Below, in pieces: positions 44,401 through 51,962 of a DNA stretch of 64,000 nucleotides. Under the pieces are notes generated by a model, which ran no database searches, was not told where the DNA came from, and saw only the letters and a list, made by a program, of their open reading frames with translations. Numbering within the stretch: the stretch's first letter is position 1; each line of letters opens with the position of its first letter. The DNA is from CAYZXL01 sp964482435 (GTDB lineage: Bacteria > Auribacterota > JABMQX01): contig CAYZXL010000007.1 in assembly GCA_964482435.1 (NCBI GenBank), positions 62,001 to 126,000 of the forward strand, read 5' to 3'. The position numbers and the translations under genes are program-made.

Positions 44401-44742
44401 GGAAGCAATGCGGAGATGTTTCCCGATGGATTCCGGAGGCTCGGTCTCGGCAAGCTAATCGGCACAAAGACGGGAGGCGCCGTCATCGGAACAGGGGTCT
44501 ATGTCTTGATGGACGGCAGCCACATTCGTATGCCGTGCGTCGGCGTTTATACCGCAACGGGCGAAATAATGGAGAACCTCGGAGTTGCTCCCGACATCGC
44601 CGTCGAGAACACTCCCGAAGATGACCTCGCCGACCACGACCGCCAACTGGAGACCGCCGTCAACGAACTTTTGAAAGAGATAGGGCCGAAGAAAAAAGAA
44701 CAGACGCAGCCGGAACCCAAGCCGGAGTCGCAGAACAAGTAA
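41410..44742 (+). CDS. Tricorn-like S41 protease with beta-propeller and Lys/Glu-rich linker
   Basis: 1110 residues from ATG 41410. The signal peptide MKRLWLSLFVLALASFAAC ends in a Cys and may be a lipoprotein signal. Residues about 25-525 are WD40/PD40-type propeller blades (repeated FSPDGKSVAF, VSPDGKRVLV, YSPDGKKIAF). Residues about 533-610 are almost only Lys, Glu, Pro and Ala, a charged helix or coiled coil. After a second propeller-like stretch come the C1 helical domain (EAWRAMRDGFYDPKMHG), a PDZ-like domain (GDYVLGLDGKEI) and the S41 peptidase domain with RWNGGGNIDED and EASGSNAEMFPDGF, where Ser 999 is the expected nucleophile. Tricorn-type enzymes degrade oligopeptides. A signal sequence suggests work in the periplasm or at the surface. 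Confidence 0.9.
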   Translation: MKRLWLSLFVLALASFAACQEEDEARILRHPHYHDGKIVFSYLGDLWIVKEDGTGLRRLTVHVERELYPRFSPDGKSVAFSSKRFGNYDVFVVPTEGGTPERLTTYSNDDLVVCWTPDGSGIVFCGSQNDSWRPNLLVVPAKGGMPGPLGCGMGRYGTFSPDGKKFTFNRRAFRTWRKHYRGSENTDVWVMDIEQKSFRRLTDFEGHDAWPLWAASGEIYFASDRDETMNLWKIPLEGVNGVECKPVQVTFHKGAGVKYPAISNDGKVIVYECDFGLWKLNVGEAEPKEIPLRFTSDTKDNPVTFPAYGSVADQFDVSPDGKRVLVSAHGEIFTVPVEKGDVARLTESPYRDRYPLYSPDGKKIAFLSDETAEDRIYLLSPDGGEREMIYPEESMTYAYIWADGFQMHWSPDGKKLAYCAGNGLYSYDFDSRSTRRLAAGEHGVIRDVSWSPDCKWIAYATNEVTYRLDVYVVNVEDATVHRLTEDPLDDLCPVFTPDGKKIVFGSNRDGNGQIYVLPLTKEEFDPLDPVEREEAKKREEEKKKEEEKKKEEERKKEEEKKKAEPEKKEGEAEKKPEETKAEEPKEKKEEEKKAEEKKEPEKKLPEVKIDFDNLKRRIRQVTKVMGDGLPGILVTADSQKAIFRVRQQRGTSTVTVLYSVKLDGEDLKELTIGDVQDMQLAENGTKIFFREGGSVFWMPVEGGQKKRVEFSVRVKIDREKELAQMFDEAWRAMRDGFYDPKMHGYNWNAIRAKYLAFLPQVVDNEELADLINEMIGEINASHTGAFPAIGGSEYQTHRLGLEMSADTDSGTYRVSRIYKEGPADKDYVRLKVGDYVLGLDGKEIKAGDDYYALLSYPLNEKVILTVNEKPSLDGSWKVRIKHIGPGEHWDLWYEDWVRTRREKVEKLTDGRIGYLHIRAMNGECLERFKKELVENYTREALVIDVRWNGGGNIDEDLLDILERKPYQWWGPRAYEGKTKRPHEGFYGPKAVLINEASGSNAEMFPDGFRRLGLGKLIGTKTGGAVIGTGVYVLMDGSHIRMPCVGVYTATGEIMENLGVAPDIAVENTPEDDLADHDRQLETAVNELLKEIGPKKKEQTQPEPKPESQNK
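43014..43096 (+). repeat. 83-nt uninterrupted purine tract
   Basis: Positions 43014-43096 contain only A and G on the plus strand. They encode the Lys/Glu-rich linker of the tricorn-like protease. The region continues purine-rich, with short breaks, to about 43230. Confidence 0.85.
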
Positions 44743-44903
44743 GCGTTCTCGTCCCGGCCTGGAAAGCGAGTCGGCTGGTTTATGAATCACAGGCCAGCCC
44801 AGCAGTGAGCGCCCGGCATTCCTACGGCTCCTCGGTGAGGCAGCAGGATGCTTCGGCGAGTTGCTGGGTAGCTCCTAACCGGGTGCTCGGAGGGACAAAA
44901 GAA

Positions 44904-45779
44904 ATGAAGTGTGCGATTCTCAGCCTGACGTTTGTCGCAGCAATCACGGTTGCGGGCTTCGCCTCGGAGCGACCGCAAATTCTCGTCACGGAATGGGACG
45001 TGCTTTTTCAGGAAAAGCCCGCGAAACTCACCCTGGACATTCACTACCTGAAAAATCCCCACGGGCTCCGTCCGGCTCTTGTTATCATTCACGGAGGGGC
45101 GTGGCAAAGCCTCGACAAGGACTACCTCACCTGGTGGGCAAAGGACGCAGCAAGGCGCGGATACGTCGTCTTCAACATAAACTACAGGCTGGCCCAGGAG
45201 GCGAAGTACCCTGCCGCCGTTGAGGACTGTCAGGCGGCAATTCGCTGGGTAAGAGCCCGTGCACGGATTTATCACGTTGACCTGGCACGCGTGGGAGTCT
45301 GGGGCGAGTCCGCCGGAGGACACCTGGCCTCCATGATGGGCCTCCTCGACTCGCGCGACCCCCGCATGCCCGGCATGTCCAGCAGGGCAACGTGCGTCGT
45401 CAATTTCTACGGAGTGGCCGACCTCGCAGTGACCGAACTCCCCGAAGAATTCACCAAGCAGTTCGATTTTGTGGCGATGTGCGAGAATTTCATCGGCAAG
45501 AAGCACTCCGAGGCGCCGGAGCTTTTCGCCGAAGCCTCTCCGGTCCATCGCGTGACGAAGGAAGCCTGTCCATTCCTCATCGTCCATGGGGACGCCGATT
45601 TCATCGTTCCCTACGTCCAGTCCGTGAAGCTCGTCGAGAAGTTGAAGGAGGCAGGCGTCGAAGTGACACTCCATACCGTCAAAGGCGGCGCGCACGGGCC
45701 GTCCTTCGGAAACGCCCCGGGAAAGAACGAGGCATACGAGGCAGTCTGGGAATTCCTTGCAAGGCACCTCGAGCAATAA
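44904..45779 (+). CDS. Secreted alpha/beta hydrolase (carboxylesterase, BD-FAE-like)
   Basis: 291 residues from ATG 44904, which has GGAGGG eight nt upstream; the longer frame from 44805 is unsupported. The signal peptide MKCAILSLTFVAAITVAGFA is followed by SERPQ. The HSL/BD-FAE type esterase core is clear: the oxyanion loop HGGAWQS, the nucleophile elbow GESAGG, the acid in HGDADFIVP and the His in KGGAHGPSFG. Such enzymes remove acyl groups from small esters or from acetylated or feruloylated polysaccharides. It follows the tricorn gene by 161 nt on the same strand, and both products are exported. Confidence 0.88.
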   Translation: MKCAILSLTFVAAITVAGFASERPQILVTEWDVLFQEKPAKLTLDIHYLKNPHGLRPALVIIHGGAWQSLDKDYLTWWAKDAARRGYVVFNINYRLAQEAKYPAAVEDCQAAIRWVRARARIYHVDLARVGVWGESAGGHLASMMGLLDSRDPRMPGMSSRATCVVNFYGVADLAVTELPEEFTKQFDFVAMCENFIGKKHSEAPELFAEASPVHRVTKEACPFLIVHGDADFIVPYVQSVKLVEKLKEAGVEVTLHTVKGGAHGPSFGNAPGKNEAYEAVWEFLARHLEQ

Positions 45780-46647
45780 AGGGCGCTCCGGCCTGAGGCT
45801 TGCCACGTTTGGGCTTCCTTGTTCCTGTCGCGGCGGGGCGGACAAACAGGCTACGCCGGTTCTCCAAGCGAAAAAGAGCGTGGATGTTGACAAAAATCAA
45901 CATCGCCTTCCGTGCCTATCCTTCCCGGGAAAATTGCCTCGAAACACGGAGAACGGGAACCAATCCGGCCCCTTTGCAAGGAAGGAATGTTTACTTTAGG
46001 AAACATCACCCCGGGTATGCGGCCCCAATCGAGGCCGCAATTGGCGTCATTCCAGCGAGACTTTCGACCGCACAGGACCAGCGCCAAGACCCGATTGGGG
46101 GAGCCTCCGCCCGCCGGGCTGCGTTCGCGGCGCGCCCCAGGATTCGGGGGCTGCCTTTGGCGGCGACTCCGCGGCACGCGCAGTCATTATCGAAGGCGAG
46201 AAGCTGAGATGCAGGGGCCTAACGTCATAAGTGCCTGTCCCACAGTCAGTTGGGAAGGCAGGGCTCCTCAGAAACCCCGCGCCAATGCCACCGAGAAAGT
46301 ATCTCTTCAGGCGGGAGTCGGAAATCCCGGCCTGAAGAGCCGCATCCATCCCGTCCTGGTTTGTCCAGCTCCTGTCCTGCGGGAAGGGCCGCCTTGGGCG
46401 CACTTTGCGGCAGGCCTCTTATCTCCCTTGGCATAGCAGTTGCTCCCCGTGTCCAGGCCATCGGGACGGTCCTTGTCACGGTCCCGGGACCGTTCCGCAG
46501 TGCATCGAAATCGTGCTAACAGGACAATCTTGATTTGCATTCAGTCTCGATTCTTCACTTGACTGCTCGGATAGTCGGTCTGTGAGAACACAAGACACCG
46601 TAAACACGACATCTGATTCGTGCACAGCATTTTCGGGGAGGTTCTAA
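45780..46647. other. 868-bp gene-free region with palindromes
   Basis: No supported gene. It contains a strong stem near 46306-46338 (CTTCAGGC ... GCCTGAAG with inner GGGA/TCCC) and a perfect palindrome CGGTCCCGGGACCG at 46480-46493. Several frames are open only because of base composition. GGGGAGG before 46648 is the ribosome binding site of the Wzz-like gene. TTGACA at about 45888 and TTGACT at about 46558 lack good -10 partners. Confidence 0.55.
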
Positions 46648-48213
46648 ATGGACAAGCCGGAGAAAAAGAACATAGGTGATTTGTTCAAAGAAGCTCTTCG
46701 CATCTTTGCCAGGCACAAGTTTCTGATCATCATTCCACTGACGGCGTTTTTCACGGCTTCCACGGTGGTCGGCCTGGTTCTTCCAAAGGTTTACAAGGGA
46801 ACGGCGGTTTTTCGGATGCTGAGGCCCAGCTCTTCTCCGGAAGAGCAGGCTGACCGCTTCGCAGGAGATGACCTCTCCGTGATGAAGGAACTCATTTTCG
46901 GGCGCACTAACGTCCTTGAGGCCATAAGAGCAGTTGGACTCGACGCCCCGTTTAAGGGGTTGCCCGAGGCCGAAAGGGAGGTGCGAGAAGAAGAACTCAT
47001 CAAGACCGTCCAGAAAAAACTGGACGTCTTGAAGAAGGCCAGAAACGTCTTCGAAATCTCCTATCAGGATGCCTCCCCGGAAATCGCTGCGACAATGGCC
47101 AACACCATCATGACTCAATACATCGAGGGGGTAATCAGGGACGAAAAGGAGATGATGACCACCAACGTCACATTTCTTGAAAAGCAGGTCGAAGATTACC
47201 AGTCGAAGTCGAGTGTTACCCGGGAAGCACTCGAAAAGTTCAAATCTGCGCACATCCTCGATTTGCCGGGAAGCGAGCTGTCCAGCAGCATTGAGCTGAG
47301 GAAGCTCAGGGACGACCTGGCTGCGGCTGAAGCAGAGCTTTACAATGCGGAGATGGCAAAGAAAGAAATCGAGAAGCAGATTCTAACCATTGAGCAAACC
47401 GTTGTCGGGGAAACGGTGGTGGAAACAAACCCCGTCATCGTCCAGTACAAAGCCCAGCTTGATAAGTTAGAAGTTGACCTGGCTGCTTTGAAACAGAGGT
47501 TCACCGACATTCACCCCGACGTGGTAAAGAAAAAGGGCGAAATCGAAAGCCTCAAGCAACTCATTGAAAGAGCACAACAGAGCATTACAACCAAAGAGAC
47601 CCGGCAGACCAACCCTGTTTTCGTGACTTTGCAGCAGGACCTGAACAAGGCCGAAGTGCAAATCGCTTCGGCAAAGAAGAGGAAGGAGCAACTGGAGGCC
47701 AAAAAAACGGAGGTTGAAGAGAGAGTCGGGAAGTCTCCGGCTATTGAGACAGAACTCGACCGGTTAACCAATGCCGACAGCCTCAACAAAATGCTTCTTG
47801 AGCACTATACAACCGAGCGTCAGAAGGCCAGGATAGCTCAGGAAAAGGAAAGAGAGCAGAAAAGCACGCGGTTCAGAGTGCTTGAGTACGCAAAAGAATC
47901 CGCTGCGGTTGCGCACGCGAGGTCGAAGGCGGTGAGGCTATCACTGCTTGGGTTGGTGCTGGGCGGGGGGATTGGCCTGGGTCTGTCGCTCCTCAAGGAA
48001 CAAAGAGACACTTCGTTCAAGAGCATAGAAGATGCTGCGTCCTTCCTGGAAATCCCCATAGTAGGAACCATCCCGGTTATCAGGACCATTCTGGAAGATG
48101 CGCGCGAAAGAAGAAAGGAAAGGCTGGGCTGGGGAATCGTCGCGGCTCTTGTGTGCTTGCTCGGATTGGCTCTTCTGGCGCTGGTCGTCACACAGCTGAC
48201 CGGCGTCGTGTGA
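46648..48213 (+). CDS. Polysaccharide chain-length determinant (Wzz/GNVR family)
   Basis: 521 residues. A cytoplasmic N-terminus is followed by a membrane helix at about 25-46 (FLIIIPLTAFFTASTVVGLV), the Wzz domain and a long periplasmic coiled-coil region (about 160-410, including DLAAAEAELYNAEMAKKEIE and the GNVR-type TNPVFVTLQQDLNKAE). Further membrane helices lie at about 430-448 (LSLLGLVLGGGIGLGLSLL) and 493-514. The segment TSFKSIEDAASFLEIPIVGTIP is the conserved Wzz C-terminal end. Such proteins set polymer length during exopolysaccharide or O-antigen export and often pair with a tyrosine kinase. No kinase, polymerase or glycosyltransferase is next to it here, which is unusual. ATG 46648 has GGGGAGG upstream. 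Confidence 0.88.
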   Translation: MDKPEKKNIGDLFKEALRIFARHKFLIIIPLTAFFTASTVVGLVLPKVYKGTAVFRMLRPSSSPEEQADRFAGDDLSVMKELIFGRTNVLEAIRAVGLDAPFKGLPEAEREVREEELIKTVQKKLDVLKKARNVFEISYQDASPEIAATMANTIMTQYIEGVIRDEKEMMTTNVTFLEKQVEDYQSKSSVTREALEKFKSAHILDLPGSELSSSIELRKLRDDLAAAEAELYNAEMAKKEIEKQILTIEQTVVGETVVETNPVIVQYKAQLDKLEVDLAALKQRFTDIHPDVVKKKGEIESLKQLIERAQQSITTKETRQTNPVFVTLQQDLNKAEVQIASAKKRKEQLEAKKTEVEERVGKSPAIETELDRLTNADSLNKMLLEHYTTERQKARIAQEKEREQKSTRFRVLEYAKESAAVAHARSKAVRLSLLGLVLGGGIGLGLSLLKEQRDTSFKSIEDAASFLEIPIVGTIPVIRTILEDARERRKERLGWGIVAALVCLLGLALLALVVTQLTGVV

Positions 48214-48342
48214 ACTTGAGGCGAGTCAGTCCTTCTGTTCCTCTTTTTTCGGACGAGCCCCCTTCGAGCAGACAGAGAAGGACGCCGAGCGCCTCGGTAG
48301 GCTGTCCTCACTTGTAGGGCTTATCGCTTTCCCGCAGGGGCC

Positions 48343-50250
48343 CTATCCGGGAGTGGCAACGCCGGAAACTAACGCTTCAATTTCCTTCCGGCAGCTTTCA
48401 GCCTCGCGCATGACTTCCGCAACGAAAGAATCCTCCTCAGCGGGCGGGTGTGCTTCGGCATAATCCTCAATGATTGCCGCTCCGCGAACGTCGTCCCTGC
48501 GCTTGGTCTCAAGGATGTCGCAGGCAATCTTCTCTTCCATATCAGCCAGAAGGGAGAGGTTCTGCTTGAGGTCGTTTCCGGGCAGTTCCTTGAGAAGGAT
48601 TCTTCTCTCGTGCTCCCAGCGCTTGTCAAGGGACCTGGTCAGCAGAAATCGCGCAGGAATCTTTTTCCGAGTGGCAGCCAGTCGCCGAACTTCTCTCAAA
48701 AGCCCTTTCAGGGCATAGTAGCGGATGTAGGAGGTATAGGTTTCCACGGCGAGTTTTCTATTGCCTTCGAGGAGATAGTTCTTCCCCAGGCCCGGGATGT
48801 CTTTGTCGGTGTAAACGTCTTTCCCGCCGGCCTCGCTCAAGGCTCGCCTTGCCTCAACCATCATGTCAACGATTTCGGGCCGGAGCGCCTCCGGGTCAAA
48901 CTTCAAGCGTCTCGCCTTATTTCTTTTGACGTACTTGTTTTCGTTTCGTTTCACCATGAAGATGTTTCGCGCAAGAACCCAGGCCGGGATTATCTCGTTG
49001 AAAGCGGGAGGTATCTTATCGAGCCGATCCGTCGGAGTATTGATAAGGGAGAAGGGGAAAAGAACTTTTTGGGGAAGCGTCGTTGCCCCTGTTGCGATAA
49101 TGGAGTAAGGCGCGCGAGTGAAATCGGACGGAAACTTAATATTCGCCCCGAGCCCAAAGAAATTGCCCTCCCCGGGACGAATCTCCTGGTCGGGAAGACG
49201 CGAAGTGTGGTTGCTGCCAACGTTTGCTCCGTAGGCGACGTTGCCTTTCCCCTCCGGCCAGAATGCCGCGATGAGCAACGCTTGATGATGGAAACCGACA
49301 AACGGCCCAACAAGGGACGCGGTAACTTCCCCCTCGCCAACCCCCGTATTCGGGCCGATGATAGAAGTCGTAACCTTCCCGTGGCGTTCAGCGGAGGAAT
49401 GCTCGCACAATACCGAGCTTTCGACTATCGCCATAGAATCCACATGGCAGCCCCACTGAAGAACCGCGTTCCTCACTATAGCGCCGCTCTCAACGCGCGT
49501 CCGCTCTTCCACCGAACTCAGGAGGCAAGCGTTCTCGAGGAGAGTCGCCCCGTCAACCAGGGCGTGAGGCCCGATAAAGACATCGTGGATTGACGGGCAG
49601 TTTCGAACAACGGCACCGTCTCCCACGAAACCGCGCTGCCCGGCAATTGCGCTAAGATAAGTCTCCAGGAGAGACTGGTAGTTCTGAAGGAACGATTTGT
49701 CGCTTCGGGAGGTGGCAACCAGTGCCGCGACGTCCACCGCTATCTCCGCGTAAACCCCAACTTCTCTGCCCCCTGTCTCCAGCCCTACAGAAAGAGCCTG
49801 ACCCGTCCCGAACCGGCATGGCGGCGTCGCAGTAATCGAGCCGTTACCGAAAACCACGGCATTTTTTCCGACGAGGTAGTTTGCGAGAAGTACCGTGTCG
49901 GCGACAAGGGCGTTGTCGCCAATGACGGAGTTGACAATCCGGTTGTTGTACAGGCCCGCCGGAATCTTCACGCCCCCTGGAACTTGAACCTCCTGATCGA
50001 ACTTCCCCAAGGTGACCTCCCCCTCAAGAACGCAGTTGCGAACGCGAGACGGGTCCAACCCCACAGGCGCCCGAACCTTGCTCCAGTCGGAAGAACTGTT
50101 TCCATTCTTCTCAAGGGCAGAACGTAGATTCCGGCTGAGCGGTCGAATCCCGGGGCCAACCCAGTATCGAACCGGGCGAGCTGGCAGGACAATGATGTCC
50201 GAGTTTTTGATGGCTTCCCGTATGGCACGAAGCACTCCGGCTTTGGTCAT
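48343..50250 (-). CDS. DUF4954 protein (left-handed beta-helix, nucleotidyltransferase-related)
   Basis: 635 residues. The central part (about 75-360) is a left-handed beta-helix with imperfect hexapeptides (VRNCVLEGEVTLG, IVNSVIGDNALVADTVLLAN, VRNCPSIHDVFIGPHALVDG, TTSIIGPNTGVGEGEVTASLVG). The C-terminal third is helical and charged. The overall length and the SNHTSRLPDQEIRPGEGNFFGLG stretch fit the DUF4954 family, whose members resemble UDP-GlcNAc/sugar-1-phosphate transferases but whose activity is unproven. The proximity of glucosamine-6-phosphate deaminase and a chain-length regulator suggests amino-sugar or polysaccharide metabolism (inference). It converges with the Wzz-like gene. ATG 50250 has a GAGGA-type site. 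Confidence 0.8.
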   Translation of the reverse strand: MTKAGVLRAIREAIKNSDIIVLPARPVRYWVGPGIRPLSRNLRSALEKNGNSSSDWSKVRAPVGLDPSRVRNCVLEGEVTLGKFDQEVQVPGGVKIPAGLYNNRIVNSVIGDNALVADTVLLANYLVGKNAVVFGNGSITATPPCRFGTGQALSVGLETGGREVGVYAEIAVDVAALVATSRSDKSFLQNYQSLLETYLSAIAGQRGFVGDGAVVRNCPSIHDVFIGPHALVDGATLLENACLLSSVEERTRVESGAIVRNAVLQWGCHVDSMAIVESSVLCEHSSAERHGKVTTSIIGPNTGVGEGEVTASLVGPFVGFHHQALLIAAFWPEGKGNVAYGANVGSNHTSRLPDQEIRPGEGNFFGLGANIKFPSDFTRAPYSIIATGATTLPQKVLFPFSLINTPTDRLDKIPPAFNEIIPAWVLARNIFMVKRNENKYVKRNKARRLKFDPEALRPEIVDMMVEARRALSEAGGKDVYTDKDIPGLGKNYLLEGNRKLAVETYTSYIRYYALKGLLREVRRLAATRKKIPARFLLTRSLDKRWEHERRILLKELPGNDLKQNLSLLADMEEKIACDILETKRRDDVRGAAIIEDYAEAHPPAEEDSFVAEVMREAESCRKEIEALVSGVATPG

Positions 50251-50570
50251 CCTCTTTTCCTCCGCATGTTATCCGAGGCACTGTTCGAGGCGATGGCATT
50301 GTTGGCCTGCCTGAGGCGCTTGCATTATCCGCTCCGAGTCAGTGCTCCGATTGATAAATTCGACTGCGCATTCTTGCTTGACAGGATGAACAGGATACAC
50401 AGGATTCTGCGAATCCTGTTTGGCTTCACGAGACTCCGTCATGGTAGGGCAGTGCCCGAACGAGGCGACGCACCGCGCACAGCTTCGTCCCCTCCCTTTC
50501 AGGTCCCGGCCATCCTGTGAACCGTGTCGAAAACATCCTCGCCTTTGACGGGATTTCTGAATTCATGTGC
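50251..50570. other. Intergenic with dispersed repeat
   Basis: 320 bp between two minus-strand genes. It holds the second ACAGGAT-type repeat (50380-50468), including the small perfect palindrome ACAGGATTC-TGC-GAATCCTGT. No gene is supported. Confidence 0.55.
50380..50468 (+). repeat. Dispersed ACAGGAT-type repeat, copy 2
   Basis: GACAGGATGAACAGGATACA, then ACAGGATTCTGCGAATCCTG, ending in CATGGTAGGGCAGTGCCCGA. Same block order as 6135-6240. Confidence 0.6.
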
Positions 50571-51323
50571 TCAGCCGCAGCCTCGCACCGACGGCGAGAG
50601 ATGACTGGCTGCCTCCCGGTCGAGAAGGAAAATGCACTTCGGATGTTCTTGAAGGAACGAGGCAGGGACGGCCGGCGTGATTCCGCCCTCAACGGCCCGA
50701 ACAACGGCCTGCGCCTTCGGGACCCCGTCGGCAATCAGGACGATCTCCCGAGCCTCCATAATCGTGGCAATACCCATTGTTACAGCCTTCTTAGGAACCT
50801 CGCTCTCTGACCGGAAGAAGCGGCTGTTATCCCGAATGGTCTCGCTGGTAAGATTGACGACACGAGTCCTCGAATGCCTCGTGGCCCCGGGCTCATTGAA
50901 ACCGATGTGTCCGTTCCGTCCGACACCCAGGAGCTGAAGGTCAATTCCTCCGGCCTGGCGGATGGCAGCCTCGTACGCGGCGCACATCGCGCTGAGGTCC
51001 GAAGCCATTCCGTCTGGCAGATGAGTGTTTTTCCTGGGAATATTGACTTTGCTGAAGAGGTTGGTGTCCATGAAATATCGGTAACTCTGGTCGTGATGTG
51101 GAGGGAGTCCAACGTACTCGTCCAGATTGAAACTCACGACGTGGGAAAGGTCCACTTCCCGCTTCTGGTACATCTGAACAAGAACGGCATACATTCTCAC
51201 GGGCGTCCCGCCAGTCGCAAGCCCGAGAACGATGTTTGGCTTGGTTTTAATTCTCTCTGTGAAAAGTCCTGCGGCTGCAAGACTCATCTCATGGCGCGTT
51301 TCAAAGACACGCACTTCTATCAT
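50571..51323 (-). CDS. nagB: Glucosamine-6-phosphate deaminase
   Basis: 250 residues, the size of bacterial NagB. It converts glucosamine-6-phosphate to fructose-6-phosphate and ammonia. Landmarks: VLGLATGGTPVRMYAVLVQM (phosphate loop), VVSFNLDEYVGLPP with the general-base Asp, LLGVGRNGHIGFNEPG with the catalytic His and Glu in the Bacillus-type spelling, and VTMGIATIMEAREIVLIADG. Its ATG 51323 has GGGAGGAATT upstream. It lies 117 nt downstream of the strong terminator after the cold-shock gene, so it needs its own promoter. It links amino-sugar breakdown to glycolysis. Confidence 0.95.
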   Translation of the reverse strand: MIEVRVFETRHEMSLAAAGLFTERIKTKPNIVLGLATGGTPVRMYAVLVQMYQKREVDLSHVVSFNLDEYVGLPPHHDQSYRYFMDTNLFSKVNIPRKNTHLPDGMASDLSAMCAAYEAAIRQAGGIDLQLLGVGRNGHIGFNEPGATRHSRTRVVNLTSETIRDNSRFFRSESEVPKKAVTMGIATIMEAREIVLIADGVPKAQAVVRAVEGGITPAVPASFLQEHPKCIFLLDREAASHLSPSVRGCG

Positions 51324-51439
51324 TTGACAAATTCCTCCCGCGGTTTAAGATTTAGAAAAGGACCGAAGGTTTGTTGCGGAACGGGGGATCGAGCGACCCA
51401 AAGCCCAACCACTCACCATTCCGGCGCAATAATCATCCC

Positions 51440-51472
51440 AAAAAAAAGCCCCGGAAGCAAGGGCTCCGGGGC
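51440..51472 (-). terminator. Rho-independent terminator of the cold-shock gene
   Basis: On the minus strand GCCCCGGA, a short loop and TTCCGGGGC form an 8-9 bp GC-rich stem followed directly by eight T (A-run 51440-51447 on the plus strand). It lies 30 nt after the stop codon of the cold-shock gene. Confidence 0.92.
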
Positions 51473-51502
51473 GTTTTGTGGCAAGAGGACGACTGTCGGG
51501 AA

Positions 51503-51703
51503 TCAAACCTTGATAACGTTTCTCGCTTGAGGTCCTCGGCCGGAGTCAACAACCTCGAACTCCACCTCCTCCCCTTTCGCGAGCGTTCTGAATCCCTCAG
51601 ATTGAATAGCGGTATGGTGAACGAAGATGTCCACCCCGCTCTCATCTTCGATGAATCCATAGCCTTTTCTGTCGTTGAACCACTTTACCTTTCCTTTTGC
51701 CAT
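51503..51703 (-). CDS. cspA: Cold-shock domain protein
   Basis: A 66-residue single OB-fold protein. It has both RNA-binding motifs, KGYGFI (RNP1) and DIFVHHTAI (RNP2-like), within MAKGKVKWFNDRKGYGFIED, and ends in GRGPQARNVIKV. Such proteins bind single-stranded RNA and act as RNA chaperones. ATG 51703 has GGGAGGGAGAAG upstream. A promoter at 51869-51897 would give a 5' leader of roughly 160 nt, and a strong terminator lies downstream, so the gene is its own transcription unit. Long leaders are typical of temperature-controlled csp mRNAs. Confidence 0.95.
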   Translation of the reverse strand: MAKGKVKWFNDRKGYGFIEDESGVDIFVHHTAIQSEGFRTLAKGEEVEFEVVDSGRGPQARNVIKV

Positions 51704-51868
51704 GGCTACTTCTCCCTCCCAAAGCTGTTTCCCAAAACCGAACGCAAGAAACGAAAAAACAAAAATACAGGAACCTCCCGGCTCCTGTTAAACGCTCCTT
51801 TGCTGGACTATTAACCCATGACCATATCTGGTGCCAAAATGAGCATACTTCGACGAAAAAACAGGCGG

Positions 51869-51897
51869 ACACTACACCACATCAAGGGCTTTGTCAA
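51869..51897 (-). promoter_or_regulatory. Candidate promoter of the cold-shock gene
   Basis: Minus strand TTGACA (51897-51892), spacer 17 nt, TAGTGT (51874-51869). The -35 is perfect and the -10 matches at the key first, second and last positions. It overlaps the upstream end of the divergent prepilin gene leader. Confidence 0.55.
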
Positions 51898-51962
51898 GCA
51901 GATTTTTGCAGCCTCGTGTGGCGGCACGGTTCGCGGAATTTCAGCGCAAGGAGGGTTTTATA

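Noticed and set aside
45800..46436. Two overlapping plus-strand frames of 135-174 codons
   Set aside because: Arg/Pro-rich, no start signals, crossing palindromes; probably non-coding.
50571..51323. Asn in the GVGRNGHIGFNEP motif of NagB as a lost catalytic Asp
   Set aside because: Asn at this place is the usual spelling in Bacillus-type NagB enzymes, so it is not abnormal.
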